From Haliotis asinina (Eukaryota; Mollusca; Gastropoda; Lepetellida; Haliotidae), in the NCBI RefSeq assembly GCF_037392515.1, contig NC_090288.1:15780969-15844968 (forward strand): a DNA stretch of 64,000 nucleotides, read 5' to 3'. A program made the translations under genes and the position numbers. This document shows, in pieces, positions 35,850 to 46,555 of this stretch. The notes under the pieces were generated by a model. The model worked only from the letters and a program-made list of their open reading frames with translations. It made no database searches and had not been told where the DNA came from. Every line of letters begins with the position of its first letter. The first letter of the stretch is position 1.

Positions 35850-36962
35850 TTGCCCACCTCCATGCGACTTGAATATTTGTCACCACAAAATAAACATTTC
35901 TATGGCCTTCACAGATTATCAAACACAAACAGGAAACGGAATACATATAATTAGCATTTAATTATGTGTTTTCAAGCTATCATAAAATATACCTCGAACG
36001 ACAAAGGCACCGTAAACAGGAAATTGCACAATCGCCCCCCGTGTCCACCAGATAGCCGTGTAAACTGTCTGCAAACTCATTAGATGTACACACCCTGAAG
36101 TAACGTACTGTACTGCATCACACCTGTTGCCTGTCTCAACCTGTATATTCAGTGATACCCAACTACAGTCATTAACTATGCCTGGCCGCGTTCGGCCCAG
36201 TCTTCACTCCAGTGTCACGTGTGTGATACAATAAATTGCGTAATCCAAATGAAAGTTAATTGTGTTGCATTCGGCCAAAAAGATGAACCAAGACAAGGAC
36301 AATTCGCCGCACTGATGTATTTGAAATATGTACCTGTGTTTCATAAACATAGCTGTACTACATACACAGTGTTCACGAATAGTGTCTGACCCTCTGACAA
36401 ATCTGGCAGATTTGCCAACGGTCAGACAAAAGTCCCCAACCTGCTGGCCCCAGTGTCTGACTGAATATGTCACAATAACTTTTGTCTGAAGTTGTTATTT
36501 GTGGCATGTAATACTTGTTCACTGTTTCTAAATTTATGTTTATAATGTTTGTCATTATATAATGTTAATAATTTCAAAGCCAATAATGAGAAATGTTAAA
36601 TCTGAAATGTGTGTTTAACTTTTTTCTGTGGGTCCTGTGAATTTTCACTGGGTCAGACAGACATCTGAAACTTACAGGATCCAATGTCCTGTTACTGTGA
36701 AACACCATTCGTAAACACTGCATACATCTAAAACATTCAGTGAAAGCTTCATACATTTTCGTTTTTATAACAAATAATGCAATGTTCTCAGGAATGTGCG
36801 TGTTCCCTCATTCTGCTGACTCCTGGTGGAAACGGGCATTTGGCCGTTCCCAGTCCAACGCAGCATGCAGGATTATACACGGGGCTGGTTGTCTTCCACT
36901 GGCCATGCTGTCTTCCAGGAACGAAAACCTTTTCTGTTTCAAGCATATACATAGAATATGTG
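35850..36962. repeat. 1.07-kb tandem duplication, copy 2, with nested MITE
   Basis: Offset about 1,065 bp from copy 1. Removing the 354-bp insertion at 36367-36720 leaves about 760 bp aligned with copy 1, which proves the empty site by comparison (copy 1: actaaatacatataaaac; copy 2: actacataca then catacatctaaaac). Confidence 0.8.
36367..36720. mobile_element. 354-bp MITE, CAGTGTT ends
   Basis: Ends cagtgttcacgaatagtgtc and the inverse of gtgaaacaccattcgtaaac followed by actg pair at about 17 of 20 positions. Flanked by cataca on both sides, absent from duplication copy 1 at the same place. CAGTG ends suit the hAT group; a 6-bp target duplication is unusual for it. Non-coding. Confidence 0.82.
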
Positions 36963-37556
36963 TAAACAAGAAAGTCCCAGTTTTTACCTGAAGTAGATCT
37001 GGTAATGTGTGTTGTTAGTTTTGTTGTAGAAAAGGTATGTATGCAAATACGTATGTATTCGATCTAATTGAAGTTGCCTGTATGTGTACAGGGTAAGTGA
37101 AACAACACATTCTTACCTGAATATACTGTGCACACTGAAGGGGATGGAGGAATGATGTCTTCCAGGATGAGGGATGTTACGCAAATCGCCGACATGATGC
37201 ACAATTCTTCAGAAAATGATGATTTGTAGACTTAACATGATCTTACCGAATGCGTAATGTATCCGCCAGGTCATATGGAGTTTGATCGAAAGAGGGGGCG
37301 AAAGATACTACAACCTGCAGGGGGCGTTATGTTTCCTTATTTAAATTTGTATTTTCGTACTTTTTTCATTTCGAAATTATGTCACAAAGTGTGATTTCTT
37401 TTTTTAAATGCCTTTATCAAATCATGTCAATTTCCGAAGGCATAAATTAGGTTCAAGTTACTTATATGCATTTTCATGATCAACAAGTCATCATTCGCAA
37501 GCTGGACCGTACAGAGGAACACCATCCTCAACTTGCAATAAGCAAACACGAGATCA

Positions 37557-37578
37557 GTGAGCCGCTTGAGCGGCTCAC
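37557..37578. other. Perfect 10-bp-arm hairpin
   Basis: gtgagccgct-tg-agcggctcac. GC-rich in AT-rich surroundings, inside the TTAA-bounded block. Role unknown. Confidence 0.6.
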
Positions 37579-38527
37579 CAGAAACCTTATAAAAGTTACC
37601 GTCTAATTAGTTTGTTTTCTTCCCAACTTCTGTCATTTTATACAATGCACATCTATTTACGGTGGTCTTAAAAGAAACATCATTTCTCTTTCAAGAGGTT
37701 CAGAAACGCTAATGCGGGCATAAACTGATATGTACTCTGGAAGATACGATATCCACATGTCAACACCACGAGCTGTAATGAAATATCGAAGCAGGTATTT
37801 TAGTATAACACTAATTTTGATCAGTACGAGATGTCAGCTTTGGCTGGCACCGCGAGTCCCTTTTTTCAGTGTGCTGTGTGGAGTTACACAATGGACGTAC
37901 GTCACTTCCGAAAAATATGCAAATGATTTAATAGTTTTCGCAGGATTACTTTTGACAAAATTGGCAAAGTTTTGATTCATGCAAGATGCGGTAGGGGTCG
38001 TATTAGTTTCAAAATATTCTGTAACTTTCTGCAAGGTGAATACGTTGACATTTCCACCAGTAATACATTCAAATGAAATAAATCACCTTTTCATGAGCGA
38101 TGAGTTGATTTTTGTGTAATTGGCATGTGTAAACAGCCGACCTTGGGCGTGGTATTCTGCTTTCCCGATGTTTTCACGTGCCGAAAATACAGAGGCCAAG
38201 TATGCATCAACCTAGGATGATTGTAAATATTTTGTCGGACAAACAACTTGTATTCTGCAGGTTGTAATCTGTTCAGTGCAAATGACGAAAGCGTGGCATC
38301 CGAGATCGAAAAACCTGTTCATTCACGACTGTCAAGTACCCCACCACCCTTGGGGATTTTACGGGACGCTTTAATTACCCTGCATCGTGTTCGCACCCAA
38401 TCGAGGTGGTTCCACGGTGATTGAATTAATTAGGGGGAAGCGCTTCAGTTAGTACCGCGGAGCGCACCGTCTCGCGGACAAGAGACGATAGGCCGTCTCG
38501 CGTACACGTTACGTCTCGGACTGTTAA

Positions 38528-40044
38528 GGTGTTGATCGTTTTCGTGACTGACAAGATAGGCAAAAGCCTCACATTTAAACTGACTGAAATGTCTGTTGGG
38601 CAACACATCTTGCCTACAGCATTCTACTTGTTGTCTTTAACTGACCTCCCAGCTTTGTGTGCTTGGCTCTGTACGTGCACATGTACACCAGAATACAATG
38701 TGCATGTTTTATGGAAATAACTTGGTAAATATCACTAGGTCAGAATGCAGGCGTTGTGCATGTAATGGAAGATGGGACCGACTTGAAGTGGAAGGTCATC
38801 TGAGCAGGTCAGGATGGGTGCAGGGGATGTCTGTCGTGGGGAGGCTAAGTGATGAATAGGGTTTTGGGAGTACACACTTTTGTTGAAGATAACAGATTAA
38901 CAATTTCATATGCTGGAGGAGAATTCTAAGGCATCTGGATTTCACTTTTATGCAAACTGTATTTTGTCTGATCATCTGAGAATCATAACTTCTTGTCTGT
39001 GTTTTAGTTTTGTAAAGAATCACAACACAATTTGTTGTCCATGACATCAGTCTTGTATAGTGAACAGCTGTATTATATAAAACATGAGGAAAATTATGTT
39101 TTTCCAACAATTTGCTCTTAATTTCTGGTCTATGCATATATTAACAGAAGTAACTGTGAATGAATGGCTATAGGCTCATTTTGAATCACGTTCCTCTGCT
39201 ATTTAATGTATTATATTATATTCCAGTCAACCAAAATAATTCTTATCAATATGATAAGTTTCCCCCAACGTCATACTATTTTGATGAACAAAGAAGTGTG
39301 CCTAGTCCTGCTTCTTGTAGTACTGCAAGGGCAGATTAACATCTTAAGCATGGTGAGAAATTTTGAAGGGAATAGACTCGTAATTGCCTTGACTCTCATG
39401 AAAAAAAAATTCCAGGGCATTGTCACTTTTGATCAGTTTGAGTAGAGAATGTACTGCACTCTCAACCTCATAAATTTTTCAGCCTCATCAATCTGCTGAC
39501 AGCATCCCCTTAATGGACCAGTTATTAATTTCAGCTATGTCGTATATGATTCCTCCTTGATAAAGACTGACACCACAAAAAGTAGTTTTTTTCTCTCTGA
39601 GTTGGAAAAGTTGGGTGTTTTTTCTTCATGTGGGTATAGCATAGTGATTGGAAACGCTGTCCCACCTTTATATGATGGATTGGATGTAAATGGCTAGTTG
39701 TGAAAAGTGATGCCAATTGCTATGCAGAGTTGTCTCCCTTAGGTATGCAAGAATCCTGGGTTCAAATTCCAGATTTACCAAATGATCATTCCAAACACAA
39801 AATACATGGAAGTGGAGCTCATTCGGTTATTTGCTCATAATTTCACCCAAGCACCCACCTTTTCACTCACTCACTCACTAATGAAGAAGAAGAGGCAACA
39901 GAAAGCTGAGCTTTTCACACATTGCCTAATATTCAGACAAGAATATAATGCACTTGTTAATTGTTCCAAGTAATGTGAAATGAGTCATGGCTGACAGGGA
40001 AAAAAATACTTCAAATGGACCTGGACAAACCTAAGAGGATCCGT
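38528..40044. other. No recognisable gene
   Basis: Short frames only. A small actc run is at about 39862. No repeat recognised otherwise. Confidence 0.45.
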
Positions 40045-40215
40045 GTTAGAATAGGTCTTCAGCAACCTATGCTTGTCATATGAAGCCACTAACAGGATTG
40101 GGTGGTCAGATTTGCTGACTTTGTTCACAGATGTCATCATATTCCAGTTACATGGATCAGTGCTCATGCTATTGATCTCTAGAATGTCTGGTCCAGATTC
40201 GATTGTCTATAGACT
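40045..40215 (+). mobile_element. SINE-B copy, plus orientation, tail lost
   Basis: gaataggtcttcagcaacct, atgcttgtcatatgaagcca, gattgggtggtcagatttgc, cagtgctcatgctattgatc, gaatgtctggtccagattcg. Confidence 0.85.
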
Positions 40216-41224
40216 AGGTCTGACATCGAACAGCAACAACAAACCAACGAACTGGAAGTAAATGGCTCTGGACTGAATAGTACATGGGAAATAGTGAAAC
40301 ATCTGCATAAACGACCTTTTTAATCAGAAAATGTTCAGAAGACCCCGATTGGGGAGAAGACAAGTAGCCGGTTCGTGTAGCCTGAGGCCTGGAAGTGTTC
40401 AGTCATTCCTTCTGATAATTGAAGTCCAATATTGACAACTGGTGTGAAGAAACAGTATCTTGGCGAGTTGAGATTGTCTCTGCCTCAGTAATACATGTCT
40501 GGACAATTGCAGACTATTTTAGCCCTCAACTGAAGATTTATTTCACATTTTTTCCTATCCTAATGCAATATTCACTATTTTTTTCTCCTTGGGGACTCTG
40601 CTATCTTGTTCACAAATTGGAACTCAGGTGTGGGTGGAAAGTTGATGGATTTATGTTCGGTAGCTGCTGAGGCAAGAAGACTGGGTACCATGCCCAGTTT
40701 GGGGTAATTATTGCTGATACAGTATTGATGAAGATAAGGAAAAGGGAAGAGTTTCGAGTAGTTTTAGGATTGATAATGTGACGCAGATACGGTGTTGATC
40801 TGGGATAATTTGGAATGGATTTACAGCAGTTTGTCATAAGGCACAAGATGTATTTTGTTGAACTGTTTATGATCTGTGTCTGAGATTCCTTATCCTGCTG
40901 TTGACCAAGAATAGAGACATAACTTCAAAATACATTGTATCAGATCCTCCTCAAATCACAGCCCTGACATGGACTTTAAAGTCAACTTATAATTGCTCAA
41001 ACAGGTCTGTTGACATGATTTTGAGTTTTAGTGTTAAACATGTCAAATGTCACGACTGTTATTGGCTCAGATTACCACTGAAAGATGTATCCCAGATTCT
41101 ACCTGACCTTAGATGAGTGGCTGTAATTGTGGACTGCCATTATGAAGGTGCTGCGCTGACATTATAACCAGAGAGCAAGAAGTACTTACTTTGAAGCATA
41201 GAGAAAACATTTAGATATAATTTT

Positions 41225-41985
41225 GTTTTATTTGTTGTTTAACGCCACACAGAGAAGTATTTCAGCTACATGCCGGTGGTCTCTAAATTACTGACCCTGG
41301 ACGAAACAATCCAGAAATGAAAAGCATGTGCAACATTCTACACAACTGTGATACAATGACATTTGTGACATATGTCATCGAATCTGACCTCCAGATCTTG
41401 TTAGTCACATCCTATGACAAGCATGGGTTACTAAAGACTAATTCCAACTAGAGTTGTGACGATTAATCGATACGCAAATTATCGCAATTCAAGATCTGCA
41501 CGATACGATACATCGATATGATAGTCGTGTAACGATTCAACACGATACTTACATACTTAGCAGTCTACGAAAACACCGTCTCCCCTTCTATTTAGATTTT
41601 CGTGGAAAATATTGCCATGGACTGAGATAATTTTCACAAATTTATTTTGTTAGCTGTGCGAAAAACAGTTGTGCCAATGTTGATCCCTGCTGTTCCATTA
41701 TTTGGGAAAACACTACTTTACCGATACATGTTAAACATTTTTAATAAAATGTCTTTCATGATGACGTGTTTTATTTTTCTTGGGAGAAGAATACCTTCCC
41801 TGAAATGATAACATAACAGCACATTGTTTCCAGTACTTTTATTTTTCTGCATACAAGGACAAAATATCGTGATACGTATCATATCATATGTATCAGACTA
41901 CCAGTATTGTGATACATATCGTATCGTGGCATGGGCATATCGTCACAACTCTAATTCCAACCCAGACTTTCATGGATGAATGGAG
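41225..41985 (-). mobile_element. SINE-B copy, minus orientation, split by a hAT-like element
   Basis: 41225-41448 reads tail to head (tgtttaacgccacacagaga, atttcagctacatgccggtg, aacaatccagaaatgaaaag, cctatgacaagcatgggtta), and the head resumes at 41954-41985 (cccagactttcatggatg). The break is exactly at the hAT insertion. Confidence 0.88.
41449..41953. mobile_element. 505-bp non-autonomous hAT element with perfect ends
   Basis: 15-bp perfect inverted ends TAGAGTTGTGACGAT (41449-41463) and ATCGTCACAACTCTA (41939-41953). Flanked by the exact 8-bp duplication attccaac (41441-41448 and 41954-41961). Both the 8-bp target and the TAGAG end are hAT hallmarks. The subterminal parts repeat cgatac/gtatcg. 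No transposase frame. Confidence 0.95.
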
Positions 41986-44900
41986 AACATTACATTTTGA
42001 TGAATAAAATGGTTGCCTCAGATCCAAAACTGATAAATGTTTCTTGATGAAACTTACTTTACTTAATCTGTCAAGTGGTATACTTGTGCTTTTTGACAGT
42101 TATGGATGTTACCCCTTTTTTTGATGTTTACATGTTAAAAGTTGGATTTATGCCTAAGTTCATGATAATGTTTGTTTCCAGAGAGCATTCCCTAACTCTT
42201 GAATATAGATTTGCTGCTCATCTGTCTCATGGTAAGCTGGTGCCTTTCAGTAATTTGGGATTTCTAAATATACCGAACACCATTATTTTTCTTCTTGACT
42301 GAACTGAAGGTATCCAGTGGCAACGAGCCAAACTGAGTGTAAGTCGCCAAACTCTATTTCCAAACTGAACCAGACTGGGGAATATGTCACCTCCTGATGA
42401 CTCTTGTTTAATTCCAGTTGGGAAATTTGAACTGACATTTGCTGGAGACTTGGGGATGAATATTGGAATCTGAGCAGGTTCTAACTAATCCTTGGAGATA
42501 TAAATATGTTTTTCCTCCAGATTTGAAAACTTTCCAGTGGAAATATGCATGCGACTTACAGACCATGTAGTAGATATTCAAATTTGGGGCTGGTGATCAT
42601 CAAACGTTATTGTGCATGTATTATATGGTGACTCATATGCTGAACCTACATGAGACACAGACCCCCACCTCACAAACACAACTTATTGTGACATTTACAT
42701 GATCAAAACCCCCCAAAGCCTTGTAGCTTTCTGAAATATGATGTTGTTTCTTTATGTCATTATAACTTACATGTCATGGTAATATGAAGCATATCAATAT
42801 GAAAAACTCAGTATCATTATGTCTCTTCCAACTTCCTTCTGGTTTGCGTTGGTTGGAAAATATTTTTGTAACCTACTTATCACATACACCTCCAGTTTCC
42901 TCAACACTTTGTCATAATCGGTTGCGTGACATATATCAATAATGTTTTGTATGAGAAACTCAATTGAACTTTGGAGACCCAATAACAAACCTTCCTGGTG
43001 TGTGTGATGTTGTAAATACCAGACTGTCGTGACTCTCACATCATGTACATGCAACATTGTGCCAGCATCATCATGCGTGTGTCATTTCCATCCCTGCTGT
43101 TCAGTCAGGAGTGTGTCTTTAGAAGCAGCTTCTGCCAGGGAGACAGCATGATTGAAGCTGACATTTCTGTGCAAAGCCAACTAATTGTCACTCCTTATTT
43201 CACTAAGGCTAAATTCCTGTTGCCGCTTTAGTGCAAGTCTGTTTGTCTCTTCTAGTGGATTCACAAGGCAAATATGAGTATCTCTTCTGACATTTATGCT
43301 TCCAGAGAATGATTTTAGAACAAAGGTTTTGCAGGAGTTTTGTGAGACAAATGTTTAGTGCCCTAAAATATATATAATTTTGCTAGTAACTCAAACAACA
43401 AACATTTAAATTGAAAAGGAGCCCTTATTAGCTGGGAGGTTCAATAGGGTTTATGGTGTGGTTTCATGATTTTTCTTTCGCGTTTTACCATATGCTTAAG
43501 GGTTATTTCACACAACTTTAGCCAAGGAAGATAACCTTGTATAATTTAGAGATCAACGGAAAGCCAGATTTAATAGAAGGCTAAATGATTTACTGTTATT
43601 TTGACAACTTTTGTTTTTCACATGACCTTGAATGATCACTAATCAATGGGGAAAGACATATTTTGATTGTGGAAAATGGACTAGTATTAAGGTGGTTCAG
43701 CTTTAAGCAAACACAGATCAACTTTTGTTTCTTTTTATATTGATATGTGGTGTTCAATGCTTTTAGCATGACTGACCCAGGGGGCCAATAGATCCTGATT
43801 TGTACTGTCTGAGTAACAGCAACATTAGTAGTTTTCCTATAGATGACGCCATTATTGTGTGTCTCAGATCAGGGCAGACTTCCATGGGAATTCCATCATA
43901 CTTAGGGTATGACACTTGTAACAAATTTATCATTACTCCTGATGTGCAAAGATTTATTTTTAGTGAATTTTTTTGGTTACAATTATCTTGTGGCCACCAG
44001 CAGACATGTGATAATATGGTCATTCTGAGTGAAAACAGACATGATTGTGAAGTAGGGAATAAGCGACTCCACATCAGTCATTTTGATGTGATAGCTGGCT
44101 CCAAAGGATGACCCACGTGTATTTTCCCAGACATTGTCTGACTAGTCTGTTGCCATAGCTAGATTATAAGGGCATCATGGTAATATTGTCCTGAGAGTTG
44201 ACAGTGGTTTCAGATCAGATCAAATAATTGATCACTCACTTGTTTGACTTCCTATAGTACTGTCGGAATTACTCTTTGTGTTTTTAGCTCTGTGTTATAT
44301 TCTTGCAAGTGTAGACACAGTTCTTAGCTAACATCTCAAATTGTGTTTGTGCTGCTTTCACTTCATGGCACTTGCTGATTGTTTTTCACATGTGTTATAT
44401 GGCTAAAACTGACTTTCACAAATACCAAAATTTACTGAATGCTGCTTTAAAGCAATGAAATAATTCTAAAAATGAAATAATTGCTACTCATTCTTGCTAC
44501 ATGCTTGAATGTTATGACACAGTTAGACATGCTCCAAGGCTGTACTGAATGCTAAACCCATGGATGTACAATAATTCTATCTTTTCAAGAGGCAAATCTA
44601 CCTCTAAGGACCCTAGGTTGTTATTTATAATTTTTTATATTTTGTTTTTAGAAATTACCACTTAAAATATTAATTATCACCCTAGAGACTTGTGCAAGTC
44701 TAGGACATCAAGGGTACAGTAGTTCACAGAGCAGAGTTACATCCCTTTGATTTGAATCATGGCTTCGTTTTTGGTTTGTCATTTCCATGCCTGTGTGACT
44801 AGGTTTTACTAAAATGATAAATGTCAGTGACTTTCATTATTTCGCGCTGTCACACCACGTCATGCTGTATTGTGTATGGATTACTGTTAAATAAATGCAA

Positions 44901-46380
44901 GTTCAGCAGTTGATTATATTCAGTGAAACAGTTATATAACGAATTCATTATTTGCCATGTTTTACCATGCTGACAGCATAATTTACCCTGACATCAACCA
45001 GTGACCACATTACTGTCAGATTAAATATATAACAGTGTTGACAGTGATATTGAGTCATCAGCTGATGTGGATAATTTCCATTCCTTATTATCTCTTTTTT
45101 ATAATGACACTCAAATTCAAGTAAAAACACTCCTTCATAAATTCATAAAGTTTCGATAATAGTGATCACAAATAACAAATTTAATTCAAGAAGGGATTCG
45201 GTTCAAGTGAATCCTGAAAGCCTCATTAATGACCAAATGAAAGACACTGTCAGGATCTTGACCACAAGCTGTGGTCATCCTACATGCCTGGACAAGCTGT
45301 ACAAGTTGGGGTCACCTCATGGAACTATGGCCTGCTTTCTTAATCAGTTGTACTCACACACTCATTTTCTCATAATGTTCAAAATAGGGCATTTGGCAAA
45401 CTTTGCCGTTATTTCACCACAGACATTAATTTTTAATAAGCATGCTGGTAATTACAAGGAAGTGGATGAAAAAGATAACCAGTTAAATGGGAATAATTTT
45501 TGTTAATATCTGGCAAATTACTTCCTGATAATTAAGATTCAGTTGATGAGAATGGAAGCCCAGTGTGTATCTTGCCCATGATTGTGAAAGGATCTTGTAA
45601 TTGCTAAATCATTTACCTTTGAATGAAACATTATTCACACAGGCAGCATCTGGCCAAATCCTCTTCCACAACCGTGTACATATCATTACCATCAATCTAT
45701 ACTCATGATAATGGATGGGATGCTTATGTTATCAAGGTTTGTGGATGGACATTTCACAAAGCGATTGTAGTGCTAAAATGATCTGAACTCCCATACTTTA
45801 ACAGACTTATAACAGCTGTAGTGCTGTGATTGCTTTGTGACATGGGTCTTTGGCTTGATGCTGGTTCCCAGGTGGCGTTTGGTGAAGGAAGCAGTGTTGG
45901 GAATTAGTTAAAATCTCACAACTGATGATTGCTTCATTACTAATGAACAATCATCAAACAATAATAGTTAGTGTTATTTTTTCAGATTTTCCTACACAGG
46001 TTTTATTGCAGATATGGTCAACGTGATGCTACTTGCTACTGTAAAGTGATGACTAGTATATCATGAACATAACCTGCCTAGAGTCTTCATGATATATTCA
46101 GTGATGACTTCTCAAGTGATGACATCAAGTGTTTTAAACGCTAAAACAGAAGTTCCAAAATTGTTTGTGTTCAATTTTGAGAAAATGTGATCGATTGCTT
46201 GATTGTTTGCCCTTAGATTAATCGGAACAACACTAGAAAAGATACTTGGTCCAGTTGATGTGGTACTTATTGTAGGACGACACTGTGTACCTGCAGGTGC
46301 CTGTGTTTGACAGTATATAGGATGTATCACCATGTTACAATGCTATGATCTATGGGTTCTAGGTTTGCCAGGATTGTGAT
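41986..46380. other. No recognisable gene
   Basis: 4.4 kb of AT-rich DNA. Overlapping 103-codon frames on opposite strands at 43763-44111 cancel as evidence for either. No repeat recognised. Confidence 0.5.
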
Positions 46381-46385
46381 GCTGG

Positions 46386-46545
46386 GGTGAGTGAGTGAGT
46401 TATTTTACACTGCTTTTAGCAATATTCTAGCAATATCATGGCAGGTGACATCAGAAATAGGCTTCACACATGGCCCATTTTTGGTGTCTCACAGCCTTAA
46501 TATATCTGGAATATTGCTTAATGTGAAACCATTCTCACTCACTCG
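46386..46545. mobile_element. Two SINE-type tails, tail-outward inverted pair
   Basis: A minus-orientation SINE-A body (gtgagtgagtgagttatttt, gcttttagcaatattctagc, gaaataggcttcacacatgg) runs directly into a plus-orientation tail (gccttaatatatctggaata, ttgcttaatgtgaaaccatt, ctcactcactcgc). Both heads are missing, so this is an inverted tail pair about 160 bp long. Confidence 0.82.
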
Positions 46546-46555
46546 CTAGTCCCAA

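Larger units (their letters stand above)
31123..38527. mobile_element. Candidate 7.4-kb TTAA-bounded composite element
   Basis: The left end reads TTAACAGT, four bases, then 23 bases at 31135-31157 (gacgtaacgtgtacgcgaga and on). The right end is the exact inverse: the same 23 bases inverted at 38493-38515, four bases, then ACTGTTAA at 38520-38527. TTAA target sites are characteristic of piggyBac and Kolobok elements; piggyBac ends starting CA are known. The inside contains no transposase frame that I can recognise, but it does contain a 249-bp array carrying a related CpG motif (gttacgcgtacgagagacg), a foldback element, a 1.07-kb duplication and a MITE. It may be one fossil or non-autonomous element enlarged by nested events, or two separate end-like elements. 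Confidence 0.55.

Noticed and set aside
43763..44111. 103-codon frames on both strands
   Set aside because: Mirror frames on opposite strands, no domain, no splice sites.
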